From: Pseudomonadota bacterium
GTDB lineage: Bacteria > Desulfobacterota > Desulfovibrionia > Desulfovibrionales > Desulfovibrionaceae
Reading direction: 5' to 3'
Assembly: GCA_018817515.1 (NCBI GenBank)
Contig: JAHIUD010000083.1
Coordinates: forward strand, 1 to 64,000
DNA: 64,000 nt
Shown here: piece by piece, positions 44,321 through 53,103 of the stretch
Layout: each line of letters opens with the position of its first letter
Numbering within the stretch: the first letter of the stretch is position 1
Made by a program: the position numbers and the translations under genes
The notes under the pieces: model-generated
Databases searched by the model: none
Seen by the model: only the letters and a program-made list of their open reading frames with translations
What the model was told of the DNA's origin: nothing

Positions 44321-45409
44321 CTAGCGTTCCGTGCAGGAAATGCACGGATCGATGCTGTTCACGATCAGCGCGATGTCGGCCACCTGGCAGTTTGCCAGCA
44401 TGACCTGCAGCGCTTCCCAGTTCATGTAGGTCGGCACACGCCACTTGAGGCGCTGGGGGGTGTCCGTGCCGTCGGAGCGCACATAGTAGAAGACCTCGCC
44501 TCTGGGGGCTTCGCTGCGGGCCACGGCCTCTCCCGGCGGGATCACCGGGACTTCCCTGGTGTTGATGGGGCCGCCGGGCATTTGGCGCAGGCACTGCTCA
44601 ACGATCTTCACCGACTCCACCGCCTCGCGCAGGCGCAGCAGCGCACGGGAGTGCACGTCGCCCTTGGTGTCGGTCTGCACCTCGAAGTCGAGATCGGGGT
44701 ACACCGCATACGGCGCCTTGCGGCGCAGGTCGTAGGCCACGCCGGAAGCCCGGGCCACGGGGCCGACAACGGCGTGGCGCCTGGCCTCCGCATGGGACAG
44801 AAGGCCGATGCCCTGGGTTCTGGTGCGGATGAGCGGGTCGCGTTCAAAGACCCCGTAGAGCTCGTGAAGCTGGGGCTTGAGCAGTTCGAGCTGGCCGAGG
44901 AGAAAGGGCGCGGTGGAGTCGTCGATGTCGCGGCGGCAACCGCCGATGATGCACTGGCCGAGGTTCATGCGGTTGCCGTACACGCCTTCCTTGGCATCCT
45001 GCATGATTTCCCGGACTTCCATGGCGTGCATGAACAGGGAGTCGAAGCCGGTCAGGTGGGCCATGATGCCGACGTTGAAGAGGTGCGACGCGATGCGCTT
45101 CACCTCGTCGGCGATGACCCGCAGATACCTGGCCCGCTCGGGCACGATGAGCCCGCTCAAGTTCTCCACGGCCATGCAGTAGGTGGCCGGGTGGCTGTTG
45201 GAGCACAGCGAGCAGACCCGCTCGACCAGCGTGACGTTCTGGAAGTAGTTGCGCTGCATGGCCAGGGCTTCCATGCCGCGGTGCACATGGCCGGCGGAGA
45301 GCTCCACAGAGCGCACGGTTTCACCCTCGACCTGGATGTCGAAGTACATGGGTTCTTCCAGGGCCACGTGCAGCGGGCCGATGGGCAGTGTGTAGGTGGT
45401 GGAGGGCAT
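44321..45409 (-). CDS. cooH: CooH, catalytic large subunit of group 4 [NiFe] hydrogenase
   Basis: 362 residues. Related to complex I NuoD, but it keeps all four nickel ligands: RVCSLCSNSH (near 65-72) and DPCISC at the very end, so it is a true hydrogenase. The protein stops three residues after the last Cys (CTER), so there is no C-terminal extension for a maturation protease. As I recall, CooH and EchE are known for this. It makes H2 from protons, with electrons from CooF via CooX and CooL. Start ATG overlaps the cooU stop by one base (TGATG). Confidence 0.95.
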   Translation of the reverse strand: MPSTTYTLPIGPLHVALEEPMYFDIQVEGETVRSVELSAGHVHRGMEALAMQRNYFQNVTLVERVCSLCSNSHPATYCMAVENLSGLIVPERARYLRVIADEVKRIASHLFNVGIMAHLTGFDSLFMHAMEVREIMQDAKEGVYGNRMNLGQCIIGGCRRDIDDSTAPFLLGQLELLKPQLHELYGVFERDPLIRTRTQGIGLLSHAEARRHAVVGPVARASGVAYDLRRKAPYAVYPDLDFEVQTDTKGDVHSRALLRLREAVESVKIVEQCLRQMPGGPINTREVPVIPPGEAVARSEAPRGEVFYYVRSDGTDTPQRLKWRVPTYMNWEALQVMLANCQVADIALIVNSIDPCISCTER

Positions 45410-45966
45410 CAGTTGTTTCCTCCCTTGGCCCATTCGGGCAGTTGCTTTCCCGCAAAGACCTTTTCCCACAGGGTGGTGGTCGAGGCGCCGTTCATCATGG
45501 TGGAGAGCGGAACCAGCCGGTTCAGTATGGCCGCGTCGAGGCCCTTGTCGAGGAACAGGCGGCGCGGGTTCGGATGGTCTTCCAGGACGATGCCGTAGAG
45601 CTCGGCGAACTCGCGTTCGTTCCAGTCCGCGTTCTTGAACCACGGGGTGATGGAAGCAACCCTGGGCGGGTCGTCGGGCAGGCAGACCGAGACGGTCAGC
45701 ACCACGCCCTCCAGATCGAAATGGTAGGCGATCTCGTGCCCATCCGACTCCAGACGGCCAAACTTGTCGTTGCGGTAGGCGGTGACGGTCATCAGCCGGG
45801 CGCCGCAGTCGGCGAGCAGGGGCGCCAGTGCGAGCAGCTCCGCCGTTGCGCCAAGCTTCACCCACCCGGAATGATTGCCATGCACGTCCGAGGTCCAGTT
45901 CAGCAGTTGAGCGCCAAGCGCCGTTGCGACCGCCATTTCCAAGGTGTTCTTCGCGATGTCGTTCAT
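45409..45966 (-). CDS. cooU: CooU, NuoC-like 30 kDa subunit
   Basis: 185 residues. The complex I 30-kDa signature is visible as WFKNADWNEREFAELYGIVL followed by DHPNPRRLFLDKG. Structural partner of CooH in the hydrophilic arm of the energy-converting hydrogenase. Overlaps cooX by four bases and cooH by one base. Confidence 0.92.
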   Translation of the reverse strand: MNDIAKNTLEMAVATALGAQLLNWTSDVHGNHSGWVKLGATAELLALAPLLADCGARLMTVTAYRNDKFGRLESDGHEIAYHFDLEGVVLTVSVCLPDDPPRVASITPWFKNADWNEREFAELYGIVLEDHPNPRRLFLDKGLDAAILNRLVPLSTMMNGASTTTLWEKVFAGKQLPEWAKGGNN

Positions 45967-46490
45967 GGGTTCTCCTGCCTGCGGGTGGGCCGGGCCTGCG
46001 CGACGTTCTGGACAATGCCCTGGCGCTTGCACTGCGGGCACAGCAGAAACCGGTCGGGACTGCGCGCGCCGAGCGTGTCGATGATGGTCTGCGGGCGCGG
46101 CTGGATCTTGGCCCCGCACTGGGCGCATGCGCCAAAGGGGATGAAATCCGAAATGCAGTTGGAGAACATCTCCGCGCCCGAATGGGCAAGGTGCCAGTTG
46201 TCGGACATGGTCAGCGCGCCGGTGGGGCAGTAGTGGGCGCACATCCCGCAGAAAACGCAGGAGTTGTGCCACAGCAGGTACTGCATTCCCGAGCCGTCCT
46301 CGCTGGGGTGGATCTGGATCGCGCCCGCAGCGCAGACATGGCGGCAGATGCCGCAGAGAATGCACTTCTCCGGATCGTGCTCGGCGCAGCCGCGGAAGTT
46401 CTTGTGGGTCTTGGCTGGCGCAAAGGGAAACGGGTCCGTGGAGGGCCCAAGAAGCAGATTGCGCAGCATGATCTTCAGGAATGGCAGCAT
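45963..46490 (-). CDS. cooX: CooX, two-cluster ferredoxin subunit
   Basis: 175 residues. Two [4Fe-4S] motifs typical of NuoI/HycF: CILCGICRHVC and CVFCGMCAHYC. After them come two more Cys pairs (CAQCG, CPQCK) that resemble a zinc or rubredoxin-like knuckle, an addition not found in plain NuoI. Passes electrons to CooL. The N-terminus (LPFLKIMLRNLLLGP) is amphipathic, consistent with contact to the membrane arm. Confidence 0.92.
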   Translation of the reverse strand: MLPFLKIMLRNLLLGPSTDPFPFAPAKTHKNFRGCAEHDPEKCILCGICRHVCAAGAIQIHPSEDGSGMQYLLWHNSCVFCGMCAHYCPTGALTMSDNWHLAHSGAEMFSNCISDFIPFGACAQCGAKIQPRPQTIIDTLGARSPDRFLLCPQCKRQGIVQNVAQARPTRRQENP

Positions 46491-46930
46491 ACGCTCTCCT
46501 CAAGCCTGGCGCGCCAGACCTCCACGGCCTTCAAGATGCCTTCCATGATGGCCTGGGGCCTTGGCGGGCAGCCGGGGACGATGACGTCCAGCGGGATGTA
46601 GTGGTCGATGTCCGCGCCCACGCTGTAGCCGTCGCGGAAGCACCCGCCGGAGACCGGGCACACGCCCACCGCCACCGTGACCTTGGGGTGGGGGATCTCG
46701 TTGTAGACCCGGAGCACCTTGTCGCGCACGCGCAGGGTCAGCGGCCCGGAAATGAGCACCACGTCCGCATGCCGCGGGCTGCCGCAATACTTGCAGCCCA
46801 GGCGCTCCACGTCATAGCGGGGGATGAGCGCGGTGGTGGCCATCTCCACATCGCAGCCGTTGCACGAGCCCGCGTTGATCCGGTAGATCCAGGGGGACCG
46901 CGAGGCGAGTTTGCAGAGCAGTTGAAGCAT
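46475..46930 (-). CDS. cooL: CooL, NuoB-like small subunit with proximal cluster
   Basis: 151 residues from the ATG at 46930. Conserved cysteines SCNGCDVE, CPVSGGC and PGCPPRP hold the proximal [4Fe-4S] cluster next to the nickel site; CKYCG contributes further cysteines. Matches the small subunit of group 4 hydrogenases. Overlaps cooX by 16 bases. The ribosome site is GGAAGGG. Confidence 0.94.
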   Translation of the reverse strand: MLQLLCKLASRSPWIYRINAGSCNGCDVEMATTALIPRYDVERLGCKYCGSPRHADVVLISGPLTLRVRDKVLRVYNEIPHPKVTVAVGVCPVSGGCFRDGYSVGADIDHYIPLDVIVPGCPPRPQAIMEGILKAVEVWRARLEESVCCHS

Positions 46931-46943
46931 CAAGCACCCTTCC

Positions 46944-47948
46944 TTAGCGCAGCAGGAACGCCAGCCCCAGGCTGGCGAGGGCCAGCGGTGAGGTATACTT
47001 CACGAAGAACGAGAAGCCCTGGTCCAGGCGCAGCCGACCAGTGGCGGCCCGGAAACACGTCACCGAAACCATGAGCAGCACCAGACACTTGCAGATGTGC
47101 CAGAGCAGGTTCACCATTACCCCGCCGTCTCCAGTGGCCACGAGGGGATTGGGGAAGAACAGCGCGACGGCCAGCTCCAGCACCACCACCAGCTTCACCG
47201 CGCTCATGAGGTGGAATGCCGCAAGCAGCGGGCCGGAGTATTCGAGCAGGGGGCCTTCGATGACCTCGGGCTCGGCCTCGGGGATGTCGAACAGTCCGCT
47301 GCCCATGGTGCCGGGGATGAACAGGAGCAGCGCCAGGGCGGCTGGCAGCATCACCGGGTCGAAGAGCAGCGGTCCGTGCAGGTACTGGTAGTCCATGATG
47401 GCGGGCAGCGACAAAAGCGAGCCGCCGGAGCCGCCAGCCCCGCCCACGCGCACCGCCACTGCCAAAAACGAGGCGATGAGCGGCATCTCGTAGGCGAACA
47501 TCATGCACATCTCGCGCGAGAAGCCCAGCGCGCCGTAGGGCGAGCTGGAGGAGCCGCCAGCGAGCATCAGCCCCATGGCGGGGATGGGCAGCAGGTAGAG
47601 CAGGATCAGCAGGTCGCCCAAACCAGTCACGCCGTTCCACACGCCGCCGATGGGCAGCAGCGCCGCAGTCACCAGCATGCCGGTCAAGCCCAGCACCGGC
47701 GCCAGTTGGAAGGCTCCCTCGTTGGCCGTGTCCGGGATGAGCGTTTCCTTGGTCGCGAGCTTGAGGATGTCGAGCACGGGCTGGTACAGGGGCGGGCCCA
47801 CGCGCCGCTGCAGCCGGGCCAGCACCTTCCTGTCCACGCCCTTGAGGAAGAGCCCCAGGGCCAGGACAAAGAGCCCGCCGGGGAAGATCAGCATGGCGAA
47901 AACCGCTTGCAGGCTGTTGGTCAGAATGCCGGTCAGAACGTTAGTCAT
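46944..47948 (-). CDS. cooK: CooK, NuoH-like membrane subunit
   Basis: 334 residues from the ATG at 47948, with about eight membrane segments (LTNSLQAVFAMLIFPGGLFV; LLILLYLLPIPAMGLMLAGG). Family loops GVDRKVLARLQRRVGPPLYQ and FDIPEAEPEVIEGPLLEYSG contain the charged residues at the junction between the hydrophilic and membrane arms of complex I-like enzymes. Overlaps the cooM stop by eight bases. Confidence 0.94.
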   Translation of the reverse strand: MTNVLTGILTNSLQAVFAMLIFPGGLFVLALGLFLKGVDRKVLARLQRRVGPPLYQPVLDILKLATKETLIPDTANEGAFQLAPVLGLTGMLVTAALLPIGGVWNGVTGLGDLLILLYLLPIPAMGLMLAGGSSSSPYGALGFSREMCMMFAYEMPLIASFLAVAVRVGGAGGSGGSLLSLPAIMDYQYLHGPLLFDPVMLPAALALLLFIPGTMGSGLFDIPEAEPEVIEGPLLEYSGPLLAAFHLMSAVKLVVVLELAVALFFPNPLVATGDGGVMVNLLWHICKCLVLLMVSVTCFRAATGRLRLDQGFSFFVKYTSPLALASLGLAFLLR

Positions 47949-50900
47949 GCTGTCCTCCCAGGCGCTTGAGAGAGAAATACCCCTTGGACATGCCGGCCAG
48001 CAGCTTGATCGGGGCGGCGTAGAGATCCCCGGCGCTGATGCGCGTGAGCCGCTGGTCCACGCTGGTTTCGCCGCAGGTGTGGATGGCCGTGCGTCGCACC
48101 CCCCTGGCAGTGAGGCGCGAGACGGCCAGCCACACGCCGCCACCCACGGCGAAGAGCATGAAGCTTAAGAGCGCCATGTTGCAGGCGCCGTATCCGGAGA
48201 TGATGCCCGAGAGCCCGACCTGCGGCGGCGTGAGGCCCAGGCTCTGCACCAACCCGGCGATGGGAATAAGCGCCAGACCCGGGAACACGCCGGTGAGCAG
48301 GCACAGCCCGGCCAGGAGCATGATGGGCAGGCGCATGGCCAGGCCGACTTCGCTGGCGCGCTCTGCGGCGGGCGTCAACTGGCCGAAGAACGCCCCGTGC
48401 ATGAACTTGAGGAAGTAGGCCAGGGTGATGACGCTGGACAGGATGGCGATGATGGCCAGCAGGAGCTCGCCGCGTTCGATGAGGGCATAGTAGATGACCA
48501 GCTTGGACGTGAACCCGTTGAAGGGCGGCATGCCCGCCGCCGAGAACAGGGCCGCGCTGAAGCATAGGAAGGTCACCGGCATCTTGCGGCCCATGCCGCC
48601 GAGCTCCTCCAGGTTGTGGGCGTGGCTGGCGAACATGAGCGCCCCGGCGCACAAGAACGCCAGGTCCTTGAAGAGCATGTGGTTGAACAGGTGCAGCAGG
48701 CCACCGGCCACGCCAAGCGACGTGCCCAGGCAGATGCCGAGCACCACGTAGCCGAGCTGACTCACGGTGGAGTAGATGAGCATCTCCTTGATGCCGGTCT
48801 GCAACAGGGCCTGGATGCCCGCGTACAGGATGGTGACGCCGCCGATCCAGGCGCCCACGTACATGGCCGTGTCCAGGGCCTGGGCCGCATCGCCGCTGGC
48901 GCCGGATGCCAGGACAAAACGCAGCAGCAGGATGCCGAAGGGGCCGCTCTTGAGCAGCATGGCCGAGATGTAGCCGCTCACCGGGGTGGGCGCTGTGGCC
49001 GGGTGCATCTGCCAGTCGATGCGCACAGGCAGCATGGCCGCCTTCATGAGCATGCCGACGCCCATGAGGCAGATGCCGGGCAGCCAGACGGCTACGGGCA
49101 GGGAGCCCACGCCCTTGGTCACATCGGCGAAGCCGTAGCCGCCGCAGGCGTGTCCGAGCAGCAGCACGCCCAGGAACAGCAGCGAAGCGCCCGCGATGTT
49201 GAACAGGAAGTACTTGGTGCCTTCCTTGAGGGCCGAGGGTGTTTCCTCGTGGATGATGGCGAAGAACAGCGGCCAGCTGCTCATGATCTCCCAGAAGCAG
49301 AAGAAGGCCACCAGCGAGCTGACGGTCGTCATGCCCACCAGGCCGCTGATCATGGTCAAGAAGACCGCAAAGAAGCGCCAGGGGCTGTGGCTGTGCGACA
49401 TGTAGCCGGTGGAGTAGGCGAGGTTGAGGACGCCCAGGGCCAGCACCAGCAGGGCGAAATAGCGCTGCAGCTCGGTCGGGAACCCGGTTCCGGCAATGGC
49501 CCACCCCAGGGCCAGCACAAGGCTCAAGGTGGCTGCGGCGCCGCAGAGCTTCAGGTTCTTGCGCAGCATAATGGCCAGCACCGCGCCCAGCAGCGGGATC
49601 ACAGCCGCCAGCGGCCAGTGGATGGCGATGTCGGGCAGGCTCCCTCCGGCGGGGAAAAGAGCGCTGGCAGCAGGCAGGACAAGCGCCACCCACTGGGAGG
49701 AGAACACGCCCGAACACAGCGCCAGCGCGGCCAGGGTTCCCATGGCGAGGTTCATGGTCAGCGGCAGTGGGGCCAAGGCCGCGCCCTTGTACGGGCTGAA
49801 GAACAACACCTTGATGATCCGGCCATAGTAGATGCAGCCCATGAGCCCGCCCACCAGGATCAGCGCGGCCATCCAGATTTGTCCGGCGTCCAGCGCGGCC
49901 TTGAGCATCAGGAACTTGCTGAAGAAGCCGCCCATGGGCGGCAGCCCCATGATGGACACCAGGCCCACGGCCATGCAGGCGCCGGTGAAGGGCATGGCCT
50001 TGCCCAGGCCCGCCAGATCGCCGAGGCGCTGGCTGCCTGCGCGCAGGATGAGCCCGCCCGCCGCGAGGAAGAGCAGGTCCTTCATCACCGCGTGGTTCAG
50101 CACGTGGGTGAGCGCGCCTGCCGTGGCGGCAAAGGTCCCCAGGCTCAGCACAAGGCCGATCTCGCCGATCTGGGCCAGGGTGGAATAGGCGAGCATGCGC
50201 TTGATGTCCTGCTGCACAAGCGCCATGACCTCGCCGAGGATGAAGGTCGCCGCCGCCATGGCGGTCACAAGCCACAGCACCCACTGGCCGTAGCCGCCCT
50301 CTAGCGGGGCGCTGGCCAGGGCCGAGACCACCAGGGCCACGCCGAACACGCCGACCTTGGTCAGCAGGCCGGACAGCGGGGCCGAGATGGAGGACGGCGC
50401 CACCGGGTGCGCGGCGGGGAGCCAGGAGTGCAGCGGGAAAAGGCCCGCCTTCACCGCAAAGCCAGCCAGCACCAGGAGCGCCACGCCTGCGGAGGCAGCA
50501 GGACTAAAGGCCGCCAGCGCTCCGGCCAGGCCCCCCGGGGCGAACAGGTCAACGGGAGCCAGGCCAGAGGAAGCACCGGTTGCAACCAGGGCAAGCAGGC
50601 CCACCTGCATGACGCCCGCTCCGCCCACGCACATCACCAGGTACTTTGCGCCAGCCGCCAGGGCTTCGTCCGTGCGCTTGTGCACCACGAGCATGTACGA
50701 GGAGAAGGTCATGATCTCGAAGCTGCTGTAGAAGGCGGCCACCTCCGTGGCCGAGGCCAGGCCCAGGAGCGAGGCGAGCAGGAGGAACAGGAAGAAATAA
50801 TAGCGGTCCTCGCCTTCATGGCCCTCCATGTAGCCGATGGAGTAAACTACGACCAGACCGCCGCCCAGGGCGAAGAGCAGAGTGAAGAGCTGGCGCAGCG

Positions 50901-51726
50901 GGTCGATTGCAGGCACCGGCGCGGCCAGCACCGCCCCGAGCGTTGCGGCGGCCAGGGCCAGCGCGGCCAGGCCACGCAGCTTCGGCGCGAAACGGACCAT
51001 GGCGAACATGGCGAACGCGCCCAGAAAGGCAATGACCACCGGGAGCGGCCAGGCCCCCAGCCCGGCAGTGTGGCCTGCGGTTTCGACGGGGCCAGCCAGC
51101 CAGCCGTGAACACTCTCAGCCAGCGTCCCGGAGAAGAGGCAGGCCAGGGCCAGCGCTCCCGCCAACATCAGGCTGCCAGCACCGACACCGGCGAAGTAGG
51201 CGGGCTTGGGCTCCGGCATTTCTCCCGTCTTGAGGCACACCTCATGGATGACGCGCACCGTGTACAGCGCGGCGAAAATTCCGGCTGCGGCAAGGGCAAG
51301 GGCGGCCCAAATACCTCCACCCTGCACGGCGGCGAGGAGCAGGAACTCCTTGCCCGGAGGTGCGGTGAAAGGAGTCAGGCCGATGGCCGTGAACATGGAG
51401 AAACCCAGCAGCAGCGTAAGCCCCGGACGGCGCGCCCCCGCCCCAGCCAGCGCCTGAAGTGAAAAGCCGCCTTGCTCCGTGGCCAAGCGGCGCAGGCACA
51501 GGAACCATACGGTCCTGGCCGCTGCCTGGTAGAGTAACTGCAAGGCGGCGCCCACCACCCCGCCCGTTTCCCCGGAGCCAAGGCCGACCAGTGCGTATCC
51601 GAGCTGGGCAAAGGCGGAGTAGGCCATAAGGCGCTTGAGATCCTTCAGGGAACGGAACGCCAACACCTCGCTCACGAGGGCGATCATGGCGCCAACATAC
51701 ATTGCGAACGGGGCGTATGTTTGCAA
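47941..51726 (-). CDS. cooM: CooM, giant fused antiporter-type membrane subunit
   Basis: 1261 residues and about 35 or more membrane segments. Three Mrp/NuoL-M-N-like modules can be aligned by their core helix: LKRLMAYSAFAQLGYALVGL (residue near 30), IKRMLAYSTLAQIGEIGLVL (near 515) and IKEMLIYSTVSQLGYVVLGI (near 985), each a quarter-turn-rich antiporter motif with conserved Lys. The first module starts inside the core, so its N-terminal half is missing. The C-terminal 60 residues are soluble and basic. The start is TTG at 51726, chosen because AAGGAG lies six bases upstream; the ATG at 51759 lacks a ribosome site. The subunit translocates H+ or Na+ driven by electron flow to the hydrogenase. 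Confidence 0.9.
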   Translation of the reverse strand: MQTYAPFAMYVGAMIALVSEVLAFRSLKDLKRLMAYSAFAQLGYALVGLGSGETGGVVGAALQLLYQAAARTVWFLCLRRLATEQGGFSLQALAGAGARRPGLTLLLGFSMFTAIGLTPFTAPPGKEFLLLAAVQGGGIWAALALAAAGIFAALYTVRVIHEVCLKTGEMPEPKPAYFAGVGAGSLMLAGALALACLFSGTLAESVHGWLAGPVETAGHTAGLGAWPLPVVIAFLGAFAMFAMVRFAPKLRGLAALALAAATLGAVLAAPVPAIDPLRQLFTLLFALGGGLVVVYSIGYMEGHEGEDRYYFFLFLLLASLLGLASATEVAAFYSSFEIMTFSSYMLVVHKRTDEALAAGAKYLVMCVGGAGVMQVGLLALVATGASSGLAPVDLFAPGGLAGALAAFSPAASAGVALLVLAGFAVKAGLFPLHSWLPAAHPVAPSSISAPLSGLLTKVGVFGVALVVSALASAPLEGGYGQWVLWLVTAMAAATFILGEVMALVQQDIKRMLAYSTLAQIGEIGLVLSLGTFAATAGALTHVLNHAVMKDLLFLAAGGLILRAGSQRLGDLAGLGKAMPFTGACMAVGLVSIMGLPPMGGFFSKFLMLKAALDAGQIWMAALILVGGLMGCIYYGRIIKVLFFSPYKGAALAPLPLTMNLAMGTLAALALCSGVFSSQWVALVLPAASALFPAGGSLPDIAIHWPLAAVIPLLGAVLAIMLRKNLKLCGAAATLSLVLALGWAIAGTGFPTELQRYFALLVLALGVLNLAYSTGYMSHSHSPWRFFAVFLTMISGLVGMTTVSSLVAFFCFWEIMSSWPLFFAIIHEETPSALKEGTKYFLFNIAGASLLFLGVLLLGHACGGYGFADVTKGVGSLPVAVWLPGICLMGVGMLMKAAMLPVRIDWQMHPATAPTPVSGYISAMLLKSGPFGILLLRFVLASGASGDAAQALDTAMYVGAWIGGVTILYAGIQALLQTGIKEMLIYSTVSQLGYVVLGICLGTSLGVAGGLLHLFNHMLFKDLAFLCAGALMFASHAHNLEELGGMGRKMPVTFLCFSAALFSAAGMPPFNGFTSKLVIYYALIERGELLLAIIAILSSVITLAYFLKFMHGAFFGQLTPAAERASEVGLAMRLPIMLLAGLCLLTGVFPGLALIPIAGLVQSLGLTPPQVGLSGIISGYGACNMALLSFMLFAVGGGVWLAVSRLTARGVRRTAIHTCGETSVDQRLTRISAGDLYAAPIKLLAGMSKGYFSLKRLGGQHD

Positions 51727-51781
51727 GGCGGTCTCCTTGTGGTGCGTTCCTGCTCGCATGCAGCTCGTCAGTGAAGTGGCA

Positions 51782-51797
51782 TGTGAATTCGATCACA
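51782..51797. promoter_or_regulatory. CRP-family operator before cooM
   Basis: TGTGA-ATTCGA-TCACA, perfect arms with a six-base spacer, the consensus shape for Crp/Fnr-type regulators (also HcpR and similar in Desulfovibrio). Centre 63 bases upstream of the TTG start. The minus strand reads towards cooM. Confidence 0.6.
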
Positions 51798-51803
51798 AGG
51801 TAT

Positions 51804-51837
51804 GCTTCCCCTCAGTGCAGAGTCAATTGACTGTGCA
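51804..51837 (-). promoter_or_regulatory. Second palindrome overlapping a candidate coo promoter
   Basis: TGCA-N-AGTCAATTGACT-N-TGCA (51816-51837), symmetric except for one base per arm. On the minus strand it contains a TTGACT -35-like box (51821-51826), which is followed by 18 bases and TACCTT. The promoter assignment is tentative. Confidence 0.45.
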
Positions 51838-51930
51838 TATGGATTATCCTGGGCGAGGCTTCGGCCCAGACGAAAGCTGAGCCGAATACGGCCGATCAGG
51901 ACCGACCAAAGTACGGTCAGTGCCGGTCGG

Positions 51931-51960
51931 AGGGGCTGGCGGGAGGGGCTGGCGGGAGGG
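51931..51960. repeat. 13-base tandem repeat
   Basis: AGGGGCTGGCGGG twice (51931-51943, 51944-51956) plus a partial third copy. Lies between the coo promoter region and the 3' end of the DUF1566 gene. The remainder of this 330-base gap holds only imperfect short inverted repeats (ACCGACC...GGTCGG). Confidence 0.7.
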
Positions 51961-52056
51961 ACAAGGCGTCACTGCCTATGGGGTCACAGGATCTGCGAAG
52001 AATTTGCTGTGGCGCTGATGGCGGAGGGGGCAAGGGCCAGGATGCATGCCCCCCGG

Positions 52057-53028
52057 CTACGGCTGGGCCTCGTGCACCGGCCAGACGTGGAACTCCGCGC
52101 CAGGCTTGAAGCCCACGCCCACAGCTCCTTTTTGCACGTAGAGCACGAAGGCCCAGGCCGGGTCGAAGCCGCTGCTGGTGCTCGACCAGAGACCTTCCGC
52201 CGAGAGGGCTATGGGCAGGGCCAGGGTCGTGGTGAGTTCCGGGTGCAGGGCCGGGTTGGCGCGGTCCGCGTCCACCAGGGACTCCAGCTCGTCGATGTTC
52301 GGCAGCCGCCAGCCAGGGCCGAAGGAGGCTGCGTAGGCCACTGCCTCGTGCCAGGTGTTGACCTCGCCAGTAAGGCGTTTCGGCTCCAGCCAGCACAGGC
52401 CGGTGAGCAGGTCCAGGGCGCCTTGGGGTGTGTGCTGGAAGCGTGGCGCGGGCCAGGGCACGCCTGTCCGCAGGTCGGCGTCCTGGCCGGTGCCGGGGCA
52501 GGGCACGGCCACGCCGGTGGCATCGTAGCAGACGCTTTGTCCGGTTTGCGCCAGCACGTTGCTTTGGCCGCGCACGGGCCAGAGCAGGCGGAATTCGTCC
52601 TTGCGGCTGTAGAACATGCGCCCGCCTTCCAGGTGCACGTTCCAGGCGTAGGCGCTTTGCCCGGCTTTTGTGGTGGAGGTCCAGCACCAGCCGAGGAACA
52701 CCTCGCGGAAGGGGTGGCCTGGCGGCAGGGCGGGCTGTTTCGCGCAGTGGCAGATGAGCGAGCGCAGCTCGCGGCGGTTGGGCATGCGCCAGTCGTGCGC
52801 GCCGAGGAAGCCCTCGCGGTTCATGGCGTTCACGGCGATGAGGGCGTCCGGCCAGGACAGCGGTTCGCGCAGCGGGTTGGCCGAGCGCGTCCAGACCAGC
52901 CCGGTGCGGCGGTCCTCCACCACCTCGCCATATTCCACAAAGCGCTGCCCGGCCTGCACAAGGCCGTCAGCGTCTGTACTGTCGTCGTAGCCGGCGCAGT
53001 CGTCGGGGTCGGGGATACGGATGGCCAT
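52057..53028 (-). CDS. Protein with two DUF1566 (Lcl C-terminal-like) domains
   Basis: 323 residues from the ATG at 53028. Two homologous halves each carry the DUF1566 pattern: GLVWTRSANPLREPLSWPDA ... DWRMPNRRELRSLI ... YAWNVHLEGGRM, and GLCWLEPKRLTGEVNTWHEA ... GWRLPNIDELESLVD ... AFVLYVQKGAV. No signal peptide is seen, although such domains are usually exported. Function unknown; relatives are linked to surface attachment. It is the only gene between the coo promoter and the threonine aldolase gene. Confidence 0.82.
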   Translation of the reverse strand: MAIRIPDPDDCAGYDDSTDADGLVQAGQRFVEYGEVVEDRRTGLVWTRSANPLREPLSWPDALIAVNAMNREGFLGAHDWRMPNRRELRSLICHCAKQPALPPGHPFREVFLGWCWTSTTKAGQSAYAWNVHLEGGRMFYSRKDEFRLLWPVRGQSNVLAQTGQSVCYDATGVAVPCPGTGQDADLRTGVPWPAPRFQHTPQGALDLLTGLCWLEPKRLTGEVNTWHEAVAYAASFGPGWRLPNIDELESLVDADRANPALHPELTTTLALPIALSAEGLWSSTSSGFDPAWAFVLYVQKGAVGVGFKPGAEFHVWPVHEAQP

Positions 53029-53103
53029 GCGTCCTCGCTGCTTCGGATTTTGAAGCAACTGTACGTCCAGGCGGGCGGAAATCGCAAGCGCGGAGTGGCA
53101 GCC

